NCBI GenBank assembly: GCA_033439265.1
Contig: JAVTVX010000024.1
Coordinates: 3,100,001-3,164,000 of the forward strand
Reading direction: 5' to 3'
Source of the DNA: Dillenia suffruticosa
Taxonomy: Eukaryota > Streptophyta > Magnoliopsida > Dilleniales > Dilleniaceae
Length of the DNA stretch: 64,000 nt
Part shown: positions 49,501 through 62,144 of the stretch, piece after piece
Numbering within the stretch: position 1 is the first letter of the stretch
How the letters are laid out: every line of letters starts with the position of its first letter
The notes under the pieces: generated by a model
Databases searched by the model: none
Told to the model about the DNA's origin: nothing
The model's input: the letters and a program-made list of their open reading frames with translations, nothing else
Position numbers and translations under genes: made by a program

Positions 49501-50450
49501 CCACATGACAAGATTCAGAGAAAAAAGAAAAAGAAACCAAAAGAAAATTCTACTTTTGTTCATATATTCATACACCTGCTTCATATACCTCGTGAAATTT
49601 TCCTTTTTGTCTCTTTAATGATGCATTATTTTTCTCTGGTAAGCTGCACGCTTACCGAATCATTTTATACGTTATGATCCATCCAGCCGAGCATAGCATT
49701 CTATCTACTAGTTGAATTGAAATTTTAATAGATATCGGTTTGCTTCAACAAAATTAAAATTAAAATATTAAATTAATTAATTATTGAATTAATAATTAAA
49801 AGAATATATATTATGTTGTATTATATATATGTATATATGAAATGACCAAAAAAAAGCTTAATTTGAATTTTTAAGTTTTTAATTAAATAACACTTTGCAA
49901 CAAACACAAATATGATAGTTTGAGCATTACCAATTAATAAACCCAACAAATTTAGTTTTGATTTTTATCCCTTTTTCTATAGTGTTGCATCTGCCATAAA
50001 AGCTCAACATAATTCAATTTGTTTTTGTGCATTTTTTCTTTTCTTTTTTTTCCTCTTTTATATTTTGTAACAAGGAGCATAATAAAACTCGAACCGGATG
50101 TTCAACATAGGAAGGATCTTAAGTTGTTCGAGTGATTATTCATTTCAAAACCCTTATTCCAATTCGTTCTTATGTTAAGTTAATTATAACATTCCTACCC
50201 CCCAAGGTTACATTTATAGCATGCATGTAGGCACAACAATCACATAGTAAGAATATTAATACTGATCATGAAATTCCAATTCACACAATGGAATGCCGTT
50301 ACTAGACATTGAATCGCTATTCGATCATAGTTAATTATTTTATCTTTTTGTCTCATGAAAAAGTAATAATAATTAAATTACGATTCATCGGCTATTAATT
50401 TTATTAGCATTGATGTTCATGTGGTAAAAGATTCGTATCAAGCATATCTG
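46560..50450. other. Intergenic region, no gene recognised
   Basis: AT-rich DNA with a (TC)n/(AC)n tract at 46822-46853 and (TC)n at 49173-49189. A possible SINE family B tail lies at 48170-48260. Short frames show no recognisable domains. Confidence 0.5.
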
Positions 50451-50639
50451 TAAATGAGTGCCTATGCATGCCCAAAGTGTGGATAGCAGTCTATTGTCTT
50501 TTGGCTTTACAACTCGGAGAGTATGTTATGGTGTGGCTTTGGATGCCATTAAAGCTGTGGAATTGAAAGTGAAGGATGGAAGGGACTTGTATCGAGGGAG
50601 CGGGGCTGGCATGGATGTCGTGTTGCTTTTCTTGCCTTT

Positions 50640-50679
50640 GTGTGCTTGTGGGGGGGGGGGGGATGAATGGATATGCACC

Positions 50680-50713
<34 letters not shown>

Positions 50714-50735
50714 CCCATGGTATAAAAAGATCAGT
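50640..50735 (+). other. G13 run, (TC)n tract and TATA-like motif
   Basis: A run of about 13 G (50650-50662) is followed by a (TC)n tract (about 50681-50713) and ggtataaaaaga (50719-50730). (TC)n beside a TATA box is a common plant core-promoter arrangement. No start codon with a recognisable protein follows, so this could be a promoter for an unidentified non-coding transcript or chance. Confidence 0.25.
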
Positions 50736-51189
50736 GGAAACTAAAGGAGTCGTCCATTTAATCATGATCAACTCAAAGAGCCAAGGCCACACTCATCTTC
50801 TTCCTCCATGTTTCGACCTATCCAAACATTTCATGTATCTGTCCCATCACACCAATATAAAGCAGCAAGTTTGTGTACCCCTTTAAGCTCCAAAAAGAAA
50901 AAGAGACATTTGTGAAAGTTGAAATTCCCTCAACTATGTCATGCGCTGGACAAGGACTTTAAAGAAAACTCGTGGGCATAATCGAAAAGTAGAAAATGAT
51001 TACAAAAAATAATTACAAAAAGTTTTGTACTCTTAATATTTAGATACAACTCAGTGTACTAAATATGCCATAATTAATACAATTCTCCTATGAAACAATT
51101 TTTAGTATAGTAATATTATATTTTATAATTTTGATATAATACTTTCATGGTTTCGCCGTTGTAGATTATTTTTTTTGTGTAAGCAGATT

Positions 51190-51345
51190 TTAACATCAAT
51201 CTATGTTTGGATTTCGTCCGACTAATCTGATCTAAGAACTGTGAGGATCATTAGGGATTGACTCTCTTAAATCTCATTTCTTCATTATCATAACTCAAAC
51301 TCGAGATTTATCATTAAATGAGTGTAACAACCTACCGTTACACCC
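51190..51345 (-). repeat. Dispersed tRNA-like repeat (SINE family B), reverse copy
   Basis: The minus strand shows aaatctcgagtttgagttatg (B-box area), gagatttaagagagtcaatc, and the tail cagattagtcggacgaaat. This matches family B order and sequence. Confidence 0.45.
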
Positions 51346-51880
51346 ATGATAGTTTGGTCCTCGTAGATTATTAATTCTAGCAACCAATTCTTTTTTATGG
51401 GTTGAACACAACATTTGAGCCTCCATTGGAATGAAGGTAAAAAGGTTAACAAAGTGATGTGAAAAGGAGAGTTTTTTGGTATGGCCGAAAGCTTTTTCTC
51501 CTAATTAGTCATTAATTAATATAAAAGCAAAGGAGGGACAAGGAACATGGAAAATATTCCAAGTTAGACACTAAAGTAACACCATGGATATAAATCACTT
51601 CTAATCACTTTTTCATAGGATTAAATAAAGATAAAAGGGAAAAGATTTCCATTTTGTACTTTGGGGTTTTCTTGTCTTTTGGGGTTTTTAAGAAATAATC
51701 TTTGTTAATATGAATTTGTTTTAATCCTGTTCACTGTGATTGTTAGGATAACAGTTAGATCAAAGTTAAGGTGTTATAAGACCAAACCAAATAAGGTACC
51801 ATATGATTAGTAACAGGCAGAGTTTTGTTTTCGACTCGAACCAAATTTAGTCAGATCCAACGTGATTATAAGATATAGGT

Positions 51881-51881
51881 G

Positions 51882-51924
<43 letters not shown>
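51881..51924. repeat. (AT)n microsatellite
   Basis: About 42 bp of alternating TA. It lies next to a degraded family B-like tail (51835-51885). Confidence 0.95.
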
Positions 51925-51928
<4 letters not shown>

Positions 51929-52725
51929 TAACAAAGTGAAATAGTTTTGTTTGCAACATAGGGGCCTCCCAAAGGACTATAATAATTTAACAACTTTTAC
52001 TTCCAAAATTTTGTGTGAAAATTATAGGAATTTGCGACCTAAGTTGTATGAAAATGAAAATGGATAGAAAATGATATGGGAAAATAATATTTTGTTAAAA
52101 TATAGAGAACGGAAATATGACCAAATGTGTAAATATAAAAATATAAAGAATTTCATGTAAATATTAATTATGTTATGAAAGTAGTAGAATAACTATCTTT
52201 TATAATAAAAATCTAAAATGATCAAATATTTAATTATTAATCATAAAACAAATAATATAAAAATTAAAATTAAATTAAAAATAATTTATTAAAAATGAAA
52301 GAATGTGTAAACAAACAATATAAGAATTTTTTTATAAATATTAATTAATTTAGCATGTTGAAGCGTTTTGGATACGAAAAATATTTCGAAAATAGAAAAA
52401 CGTTAATATTGAGTAATTTCTTTACATTAGAATTTCCAGCCCTAAATTGATTTTCCCTTTCCTTATGTGATTAAAATAGTCGCCAAAAAGTTGCAAAACT
52501 AGTGGGGGGTGACAATGATGTTGTGTTCTTCATACCAAAGGTTTTGAAATATTAGACCACAAGTTTCAATTATATCAGTTTGGTCCTCAAGTGTGTGTAC
52601 ATATCCTCTTGAGAAAATTATTCCCAACAAAAATGCTTTTCTAAAGAACATTTTACAAATTTTTGTCATATGATAAAATATCAAAATATTTTACATCAAA
52701 AATTAAAAATTAGGAAGTATAAATT

Positions 52726-52726
<1 letters not shown>

Positions 52727-52768
<42 letters not shown>
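52727..52768. repeat. (AAT)n microsatellite
   Basis: About 14 AAT units in AT-rich intergenic DNA with no coding content from about 51930 to 53220. Confidence 0.95.
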
Positions 52769-53224
52769 GTAATAATTTTAATTTATATTCTAATATAGTG
52801 ATTTTTGTTTAATCAAGTTTGGTAATTGAATTAAAATGGAGTGTTTATGACATGGTATTTGCAAGAAAGGTGATGTCATATGCAATATTAAAAGTAAAAA
52901 AAAAAAAAAAGGGTTTTCTTCAATCCATTAGTGCTTTCCACATCAAAATCGCATATCAAAGTGAAGCAATATGATCCCCATTTTCACTGATAAATCCAAA
53001 AGAACCAGAAGAGCTTGAAATTTTGAAACAGACATTATATGCCACCCAAGAATTTTATAACATTAATCTCCACCCACCATGTTTTTCTTTTTCTTTTTTT
53101 TTTTTTGCAAAAATAGAAATCTAGAAAAAATGTTGGCCTAGCCACGTCCAAAGTTGCTCTTTGTTTTAACAATAAATCCCTCTTTAAATTAGTATATAAG
53201 ATTTTTTTTTTTTTTGTTTTCACC

Positions 53225-53370
53225 ACTAATATCCGGTATTATATTTTGATTAATCCGGTTCAATGTCTGTGAAATCTTATTTAGAGAACGATTCTTCCGG
53301 TATATTTTTTTTCATTCTCAAGTTTTGAATTCAAGATTTAATTAAAGGACCAATCACCCTGTTTCACTAC
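53225..53370 (-). repeat. Dispersed tRNA-like repeat (SINE family B), reverse copy
   Basis: On the minus strand it has taattaaatcttgaattcaa, cttgagaatg, an A-rich link, accggaagaatcgttctcta and the tail attgaaccggattaatcaa. It is one of the best preserved copies. Confidence 0.5.
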
Positions 53371-54129
53371 TCACTACTTTAATTAGTATATAAGATTCAA
53401 AAACACAAAGGGGAAAAGAAAGAAAGAGAGAATGTGGTAAGGTCACGCCAACACCCCCCCACAAAATGGGCCTTTTTTCTGCTCTAACCAATTCTCCTGG
53501 AGGAATTGTGGACCGTTTTCTGTTTGTCATGGCCCGTGGGCCAGGAATATCGTATTGTGAAACAAAAAAAAAAAATGATGTATACATGCTACAAGATGAA
53601 CCTTCCGAAGGCCAATTTGCCAGCCTTCCCCTCACCGGCTCCCATAACCGGATCGGGCCCGTGGTCGCTTTCTAGACGCATTAGTGGCCCGCACAATACA
53701 TCGGCCTGGGAATGCCAACGGGCTGGTTAAACGTTCACAAACGGGCCGAATTCTATCACAAGATTATCTTATTAGCACGACTTTGTTTGTTTGTTGTTAT
53801 TGTTATTATTATTATTTAGTCTTTTTAAATTATAATAATCGTAACTATTATTGTTGCTAAAGATTACTTTTACACCCATTATAATGTCTCATATTAATTA
53901 ATAATTTCTGAAAAATAACTCAAAAACACTACGGCGGAGGGGCGGGCTCACATTAACAATGACAAATGGAACATAAAAGCCAAACATATGAGAAATATTA
54001 AACAAAAACCAAATAAACTTTAAAAATAGAAAATTTCTGTTGAATTAAGGAAATTTATTATTATTATTGTTTTTGGGAAACAAAACATTCACATTATTTT
54101 TACGGTACAACATTTAAAAGTTATGTAAC

Positions 54130-54364
54130 ACTTGAATGCCTTCAATATCATCAAAATGTATCCATCTCTTGGAAGTTTCGTACCTACATGTTGCGTCAAT
54201 GATGGCATTTGAAGTGTCACTGTTTCTGGGTCAACTTGATTATACTTGGGATTCTCACTGTCTACCCATTTCTCATCGGCATCAATATGCAGTACTTGAC
54301 CGTCAGGGGGCCCTGGGAATGCGCCGGGTCCCATTAAAGGAGTTAAATGGATAGCCGTCGCCAT
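54130..54364 (-). other. Unidentified reading frame with strong start context
   Basis: An ATG at 54364 in the favourable context aaccATGGcg opens MATAIHLTPLMGPGAFPGPP. It continues with a polar segment containing HIDADEKWVDSENPKYNQVD to about 54180, where an AG/GTACG donor-like site occurs. Composition is more protein-like than the surrounding AT-rich DNA. The 200 bases upstream (54370-54580) are also GC-richer. I do not recognise the family and found no second exon. It may be a gene fragment. Confidence 0.25.
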
Positions 54365-55149
54365 GGTTACTGCTGAAGAATCCGACTCGTTTCATGGATG
54401 CACTTCTTCAAGCGGTAGGTGAGATGTAACTTGGGTGTCTTTGGTCTGCCAGGAAGGAACTCATGGAGAGAGACACGGGGAAAATGGCTGTGATGGTGTG
54501 GACGCCAAGGGTTTGGGAGGTCTACTGATGTGTTGGACGACTCGACTGTGGTGGAGTCTAAATGTCCGATGATGTTCAAGTGGTAGAATTTTTGGTATAG
54601 TTTTACTGCCCACTCAACCGCCTCATCAGACTTGTCTTCATCAAACAGAAAAGAATGGAAAGCGATAGATGTTTGTTTTTGTTGATTCTTTCTTTTAAAT
54701 TATCTAATTGATATGGAAAATAATACATGGACCAAATAAGAAGAGATTTTCCTGTAATTTATCAAAATACACAATTAACATCTGTACACAGTTCACGTAT
54801 GAATCAGAAAATTAGGTTAGAAACAATTCTGCCTTGTCTTTTCCCTTACATTTCACCTCAATTTTATATTTTTTTATTTTTTTGAGTTAATAAAAAATCC
54901 CAATAAATTTGTTTAAATATTCTACCAAATTTCTATGTTTCTCCATCAAACTAAAATCAACTTGTTTTTGTCGATACTTTTATTCATTATCCGGTTTTGC
55001 CTAGACTATTACCATGTTCTTTAGGATCTCACAACTAGAGAAAAATGGTGTTAATTAGATGTTTAATCTTTTATATACATAAAACACGCATATGTGTAGC
55101 TAACATCTACGAATGTTACTATATATATATATATATATATATATATGGC

Positions 55150-55312
55150 TAAATCTACTTATAGACAGTCGATTTAGTGGATAAAGATACTAAATCTGTT
55201 AATCAAGTCTCGAGTTTTTAATTTGAGAATAAAAAAAATTACGTTAGAAGAGCTGCTCCCTATAATGGGCCTGATAAGCATTCCAACCGAATTAATCGAA
55301 ATATAATTTTGG
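55150..55312 (+). repeat. Dispersed tRNA-like repeat (SINE family B), best plus-strand copy
   Basis: It has gtcgatttagtggataaag (A-box area), tactaaatctgttaatcaag, tctcgagtttttaatttga (B-box area), an A-rich link, gaagagctgctccctataat, and the tail accgaattaatcgaaat. An (AT)n tract at 55121-55146 precedes it. Confidence 0.5.
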
Positions 55313-58300
55313 ATACCGGTCAATATAAAGTAAAAAAAAAAAAAAAAAGAACTATATATGGCCCATTCCACCAAAATATCTATATGGGCCAAACCAATAA
55401 TGGGCCACCAAGATGTTACTGAAGCGGGAGTTCTTGGACGTTTACCCTCCACGAGGCCCACCATAGTGCATACTCGGTGTTGAAAAACCAATCCATCCCC
55501 TCGGGCCAGCCCACCAGAACTGCCAAAATATGTGCAATATAATAATGTTAGAAAAATTCAATAACTAAATTGACAACATAAAATCAAAACATAATTTTTT
55601 TTAATATTTTCATGTTAAAACATGTTTTTTATTTATTATTGATAACTAATGAGATTCTAATGTTTAACAAGTTTATCAATTTTATTTACATTTTTGCCCT
55701 TGTTAAATAGCAACACATTTTTTTTTTTTTGGTTCAAAATAGCAACACATCTTTCCTCTCTCCCTTGTAAGCATCGATATCACTGCCTCTAACCCTTTTT
55801 ATTCAAGCGAAAAAAGATTGTGGGGACAGCACATGCGTCAGAAGCCCAATGTGAGCCCAAATGTTTAGTTCTGGACAAATGGATCCAAGTGGTCTGGCCT
55901 ATGGATCTTCCTCGCCAGATTTGAAGGGAAGTTATGGGCTGTTTCTTGGTTGATCTGGATGGGTCAATTGGCCCGGTGTCCTGGCCCACTGGGTCCATGA
56001 TGATTTACGCAAATATATATTCTTTTAATATCGAGGAGATTTGAATTAAGATTTAAAAAAAATGAGATAGTGTCGATTGACTTAAAACTCGTTGACTGAT
56101 TTACATAGATTTTTTTTTTTTTTTTTTTTTGTCTTCCTCCGAAGATATGAGTCTTCCAACATAATTACTCATATTTAAATCATAATCAAATTTGTGATCT
56201 TAATTTAAAGGTCAAGTGATCTATCACAAGACCAACTAAACGCGGGTATTTACAAAGAGATATTACGTTGAACTATTGGCCCAAAACAAAGGGCCATGTC
56301 AGGAGTCTCTCTCTATTTTATTTGTTGTATTTGTACTTATTTAAAGTTTTGCTTTTTCTACTCTCTACCGATATGCTTTGAGCTCCCGATCGAAAGAAAT
56401 CTCTCGTAATATCATTTTTATCGTTATCAAGGTTCAAATCTCGATTTTTAATATAGAATATTAATATCCTTCCTGTTAAATCAACAAAACGCAAGCGTTC
56501 TCCGGGTATGTTTCGCCTACCGTATCGTCTCCCGCCAAAACTCCGGTGCGACGCGACCTATCTCTTGTCCTTCACCGTCGTTCTCAACCGGCCTCTGCAT
56601 TCTCGTTTTCAACTTTCTCGGCAAAATCCATTTCGGGGAATGTGTTCAATTTCCTAATTAGCGCATTAGCAAAGCAAAAATATGCTTCTCCTGATCCAAT
56701 CCCAGAATTTGCAAAAACTGTAAGAACTTCTCTCTCTGATCTTGATTTCATTTTTTTCTTGGAGGGTCGTAATTTTAATTTAAATGAATCACAGGAGAGA
56801 GAGAAATCCAGGGTTGAGCTTTTTGCAGAAGCTGTCAAAGGATAAGGACACGTTTAGAGACGAACTTGATGCAGTTGTGGATGTCTGCACTGAGGTATTT
56901 CTTCTGATTAAGGTTTTCCCTATAATCGGTTTCCTTGATTTGTAGAATTTCTGCTTTATAAATATTAACTTTGCGAATATTTGATAATTGCTCCCAATGT
57001 TAGTTTTGTGAAATTTGATGATTTTAGAGTAGATGATAGTCAATGAGTTATTATTTTTTCTTTTTTAATTATTATTTAATATGTTCTCCAGAGCCCAATT
57101 GTTTAGGGTTGACGTGCAGCTACACATGTCAATCGTTTGTGATTTGTAAATATGAAATTTGTAGTCCTTGTTTTTTCAATAAGTTCAACCTACTTGAGAA
57201 AATGCTGGAAAGAAATGACATGACAGGTGATTAATCTTTCTGAACAAATATCGAGTGCATCTTAATTTCTTAAAAGTTTATTAAATGCTACTTGTATCAT
57301 TCTTCCAAGGCTTTGCCATGGCATGAATCATCATAGTCAGAATTTTGAATGGCACCAAGGAGTAAAAAAATATAAAAATAATAATAAATAAATAATGTCG
57401 GAGACCCTGGTAAAATCTACTGATTCAGAATAGATTCTGGGTTTTGGACATGTAATGTTTCTAAAATATTGTGACTGTCATGCAAAATAAGTTAGCATGA
57501 AAAGAATATTGATTTGCCAAAGGGCAAACAATTGAATATTTGAGCCATTGGGAATTTAATCAATTGGAAATGAGATTCACCTAGAATAAAGATTTGAGGA
57601 TCTGAAACCAAAATGCAAGATGTGAGTGCAAAAAGTATAAGCCGTTCTGCTCGAGAAGTGGGCAAAAGAACTGATATTGTGACATCATTTTGTAATGGAT
57701 TAGATATGATATGTTTTCAGATCTAAACTCTTCATGAGAAAACAGCTTATGAAAGGAAGAGTCATCCTTATTATGAGTCTGTTATGTGATTGTTAGTGTC
57801 CTGATGAAGACAATGCACATGATCAAAATATTAGTGGATGCAAATCGTGATCATTACAACAGGCACCTTAAGTTTGTGCGAAAAGAATTGATTTTTCCTT
57901 TATCATTGGGATGGTGAATGTACAACAATTCTCATTTCTATACCTATTCCAATCTTAATCTAGGAGGTGTATTTAATTGTTCTCGTGAATTTTAAACAAA
58001 GTAGATGAAACCTGCACTGCATAAGGAAATGCTTGCACTGTAACAAAAAGTTTGTGCCTCTTTGGTTGCTATCTATGTAAAGAAAATACAGATATTGGTT
58101 TGTCAGTACTAATCCTACGGTCAAACACACCTCATCTATGGAAATTTTCCCCAAGTGTCCTCCATGCTTTATTCATGTGCGTGTTGACGCATGTACAGCC
58201 ACATAACATAGATTGCTTGAAGACTTGCTATTTACTTAATTCTATCCAGAGGCTTTCACATCACGGACCATTTTTTACATAAGATATATCATCACAATTG

Positions 58301-58593
58301 ATCTGTTTTTCAACCACTAAGAAATCACTATTGTTGTTGACATCTTTAACGAGTTTTTACTGGAATTTTTCATCGGATGTTTTGATAAGATGACAAATTC
58401 CATTGGTCTTGCGAAGGAAAAATGCACTACCAGAGGAGGAAGTGTATTTTCGAATAGGGGGATTTTGATGATGTTATGTTTTACTGCACTAATTATTATT
58501 GTTGATGATTCAAAGATGAAAGTGAGATATGGCAATGGGCATAAGCATTCCCCTTATTTTCCAATCTGAGATAAGACAAAATAGCTGTCATAT

Positions 58594-58928
58594 AATTCTT
58601 TGGTCATTTAGGTGCCATCCTTGTAATAAATTCTAGTTTGTTTTTATTACTAGTCTGGGAAGGAAACAGTATGTTCTTCAAGATCAAGAAGGGAGCAAAG
58701 TGCAGGTGCATAGATGTGGCCTGATGAGACCAAGCTTTTAAACCCTGTTCCATAGAATTGTCGTAATTCTTTGGTCATTTAGGTGCCATCCTTAATTCTA
58801 GTTTGTTTCTATAACTATTCTCGGAAGGAAACAGTATTTCAGGATCTAGAAAGGAGAAGAGTGCAGGTGCATTGGTATGGCTGGATCAGATCAAGCTTGT
58901 GAACTTTGTTCAATTAGAATTGTTATGG
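58594..58928 (+). repeat. Tandem duplication, unit 171 bp
   Basis: Copies at 58594-58764 and 58765-58928 share aattctttggtcatttaggt, gccatcctt, ctagtttgttt, ggaaggaaacagtat and gtgcaggtgcat. They differ by several small indels and substitutions. They are located in the long last intron of the damaged gene. Confidence 0.92.
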
Positions 58929-59500
58929 TATGAGGATGTGAAGTCATTTTTTCCGCTGCTATAGTTCACACGTGAAAGTTGTAATTCTTTTGCTTTTCTT
59001 CACTTATTAACCTAATGAAGAATCCTGAGTATTGTCATTTTCTTTCTTGAATTGATCAACCATGAACAACAGAGGCACAACAGTGACATTCACACCCGTG
59101 TGCATCAACTAAAAAACATGACTAAAGACATGATTCTTCTGTTACATATAATTTATCTTGTCATCTGAAGTACAGTGAATATATTAACTTTTGAAGTCCA
59201 TTATATTAATCTAGGAGATTACATGTTTCTTAGGAAATGAGTTGACCTAATGCCCTTTTCTTATTTCCTGGGGTTGGCCTTGACCTGCAAACAATTCAAT
59301 TGTTGACCTGTTTTTAATATCTCACCTAGCACTATGATCCAAACTACTTTCAATAAACCATTTTTAACATTTTGTGCATTGTTTGGCCCACAGGCGCCAT
59401 TGGATGGGATGGCTTCATGTGTATGTGATGCCCTTTTTTCCCCCGTTACACTGACAGCTTGGAACTTTGGTGCCTACATGTGAGTTGTATGAAAAGTACA

Positions 59501-59735
59501 GATGCTAACAAGAGGGCTTGTAAAAATGCTAAAACCAGATATTTGTCAAATTTTTGCACAAGGAATATGGAGGCCCAGGGACATTATTGGTGGAGCCTTT
59601 CACAGATATGTTAGTTGATGCTAACAAGGACTGGTAATAATGCTAAAACCAGATATTTGGCGAATTTTTGCACTAGGAATATGGAGGCCCAGGGACATTA
59701 TTGGTGGAGCCTTTCACAGATACGTTAGTTGTTCT
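59501..59735 (+). repeat. Tandem duplication of an exon, unit about 115 bp
   Basis: Copies at 59501-59616 and 59617-about 59733 both contain gatgctaac or its equivalent, tgctaaaaccagatattt, and the exon part for EYGGPGTLLVEPFTD. Copy 1 keeps FLHKEYGG; copy 2 has a stop in the same place but connects to the rest of the exon. Confidence 0.92.
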
Positions 59736-60392
59736 TAAGGAGAAGAAACTGCCTGCCGCACCACTGGCTGTACGAGCAACTCTTGTGGGCTCAGACCAGT
59801 GTGGACCATGACTGGGAGGGAGTTTTGGAACTCAAAACCACCAAATTGATTTTCCCATTTAACATTATTGTCTTCACAATATTATCTTTATGCTGTAATT
59901 TGACAATACTTATCCCATGAAGAACCTAATTCATCTCACTAAGCCTTTTTTTCTCAAACTAGTTGTGGTCGATTGTTTCAATCTTCCCTCCCCCCCCCCC
60001 TTTTCGTTTATGGTCAATTTAAGGCCACACTTACACTTGAATCTTATGATAGAGTAGGCGTTGTTGAACCTCCAACTTAATTAGGCTTCTGTGCGTGACT
60101 AAACTTTTTCCTGAAGAATTTGGTCAACAAAATTTTGAAGCCAAAATCTATTTCTAATACAAACAATGCCCTTTAACAACTTCACATCCATTTTACCCTT
60201 TTTCACTTCTTTTGGGCTTTCTTTCAAAGTAAAAACTGTACAGAGGTCTTATTATCCCGGATTATTAATTCGGGACTGATGCCTGGGTACACTTTGAGAT
60301 CTTGGTACAATTTAACCATGTTTCCGGGGTCCAGTTACAGAGCAAACCAATTTCTCTAGGGCTCTCCTAAATGAAACTCTTTGATTGAACAA

Positions 60393-61715
60393 TCAGCTTG
60401 CAGCTTCAGAGATGCTTTGCAATGAAGGGCGCCACGGTTTTGATCTTCCAACTGCAGGATTTGTTGATCCTTTCCTTGATTGGTGTCTTTCATGGCTCAT
60501 CACCTGAAATCATATTTCAAGGTTAAACCATATCATAATGCGAAATCTTAAACTAAAATATTTTTCGGATCGTTCACTCTCACCCCACAAACCTCATCTA
60601 TTCCTTCCCTCCATTTCTGTACCACAGGCGTATTCGGCCTCCTTGGCCTATAGCTTTTGGGCACAGAAAAGACCTACTAGCTTAGTTTAGGTCAGGGATA
60701 ATAACTATTGTCGCTATTACATTTTTGTTCAGAAATTGCTGGAAAATTGAAGATATCTTTTCTGAGACAGAAGGAATCTACTGGTACAACTCACTATCTG
60801 AGTGTCACTAACATTTTCCCCCGGGTTTTCTGGCGATCTGATTAAGAGTGTCTAAGCTTTTAAGTTGGTGAAAACTAAAGCCATCTTGGAACTTGGAATC
60901 CTAACCAACCCACAGAATGCTATTTTTGTTTCTGACTCTTATTATAATCTCTTCCTTCCCAATAACTAATTTTTCCCTGCAAAGAACCTCATTGTGCTGC
61001 TCAATATTCTTCCACCTTTTCAATTAATAATAAGATCACAATTTATGATCAGAAGAACTTTTTCATTTGTTAATGATCTATTTTTCTTGGACAAAGGAAA
61101 AAGAATAGAAATTAAACATAGATTCAGTTCTGAGTTTGTGAGAATTACCTGTCTGATTTTCTCCGAATCAGACCTTACCCCAGATTCACCACTTGAACTC
61201 TGCTTCTCATCTGTTCTCGTTGTTGTTGTCGTTGTTATGGCCTCTTCACTCTGGGTCTTCTTCATCTTGGCATACTTTTTTGCCCTCAAAACCTTCATAA
61301 CATCTGCAATACAATAACAAACAAAAACCCATCTATCTCATGTGATCAAAAATCGACACACACCCACAAAACAAAAGGTCAAATTTTAACACACCCCAAG
61401 TGGCCAAAAAAGAGAAGAATACAAGAATCAACCTTGAGTAGTTACAAGCCTATAGGCATGACCAAGAGCTAAGGTATCCGTAGGTCTGAGAAGCTTAACA
61501 CGTGTGAACCTCACGGTCTTGTTATCTTCTGGATTTCCTCCTCCTCCTCCTCCTCCTCCAGTAGTTACTGGCAATGGAATTATGAGAGAAACATAATGAC
61601 CCGGATGCATTTTCATCACCTCACCTGCTGTCACAGGCCAATACAGCCTGTCAATTCTCCCATTTGGGTGTTGTATCACTAGTGCAGCTGCATCTATGGC
61701 TTGGCAATTCCCCAT
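60393..61715 (-). CDS. PADRE-domain (DUF4228) protein (182 aa, 3 exons)
   Basis: Exons are 61433-61715, 61149-61303 and 60393-60503, joined at GT-AG sites in phase. The start MGNCQAIDAAALVIQHPNGR is the family hallmark; MGNC invites N-myristoylation at Gly2 and palmitoylation at Cys4, so membrane tethering is likely. The PADRE core continues with IDRLYWPVTAGEVMKMHPGH, a Gly-rich loop of nine Gly, VKLLRPTDTLALGHAYRLVT and VMKVLRAKKYAKMKK. The tail ends in WRPSLQSISEAAS, the conserved PADRE C-terminal motif. Members are small plant-only proteins induced by fungi and abiotic stress; biochemical role unknown. Length is normal and the frame is intact. An in-frame start further upstream (61796) is less likely than MGNC. 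Confidence 0.93.
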
Positions 61716-61835
61716 CTCTCTCTCTCTCTCTGTCTGTCTATGGTGCGTGTAGATAACGATGAAGGAAGAGAGGATAGATAAGGAGGGACGAGGCAAGGAG
61801 GTGAACAGAAGTCCCTATCTCAGCGGTACCAATCG

Positions 61836-61850
61836 AACTATATAAGTGGT
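61836..61850 (-). promoter_or_regulatory. TATA box of the PADRE gene
   Basis: On the minus strand ccacTTATATAGttc lies about 125 bases before the MGNC start codon. The leader between them contains a short (GA)n/(TC)n tract, common in plant 5' UTRs. Confidence 0.55.
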
Positions 61851-62134
61851 AAAATAGATCTATTTCTCTCTCTTAAGCAGGCCGTCTCTCCACCCTTCCC
61901 AACTAACGTATAGTGTTACTATTACTACTGGTACAACTTTATTCTAAACATTTTAATTCCTGGGTCTGTCTTTATCTTATATTAATATATATACCAAAAT
62001 TGGGAGCTCAAATACCAAACAGCTTACTTTGTATACATTATAATACAAGTTTGAATTATCTTTTCAATCACATTATTTGTATATAAAAATAAGCCAGTGG
62101 GGCACAGCAACACCGTCCCTTTGATGGCGTGACT

Positions 62135-62144
62135 GCCACGTGGC
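62135..62144. promoter_or_regulatory. Perfect palindromic G-box GCCACGTGGC
   Basis: The 10-bp palindrome gccacgtggc is a high-affinity bZIP/bHLH site and lies about 420 bases upstream of the PADRE start codon. ABA and stress signalling often act through it, which fits stress-inducible PADRE genes. Control of this gene is inferred. Confidence 0.55.

Larger units (their letters stand above)
56510..59920 (+). pseudogene. Damaged gene of an uncharacterised plant protein (mitochondrial-like N-terminus)
   Basis: Exon 1 (about 56510-56718) reads RRDLSLVLHRRSQPASAFSF, then FNFLISALAKQKYASPDPIP, a basic presequence-like start ending at a GTAAGA donor. Exon 2 (about 56803-56893) reads RNPGLSFLQKLSKDKDTFRD and ELDAVVDVCTE before a GT. 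The last exon (from about 59557 or 59671) reads FLHKEYGGPGTLLVEPFTD, then KEKKLPAAPLAVRA and LLWAQTSVDHDWE. The order fits one small plant protein of unknown function. Damage: no in-frame ATG opens exon 1 (the ATG at 56508 is out of frame), phases of exons 1 and 2 match only with an inner acceptor, the last exon is partly duplicated, and a frameshift near 59777 separates AVRA from LLWAQ. It could still be a live gene with sequence errors, but decay is likelier. Confidence 0.55.

Noticed and set aside
50458-50886. 142-residue plus-strand frame
   Set aside because: Crosses a G13 run and a (TC)n tract, has no recognisable domain, and the run lengths alone decide the frame.
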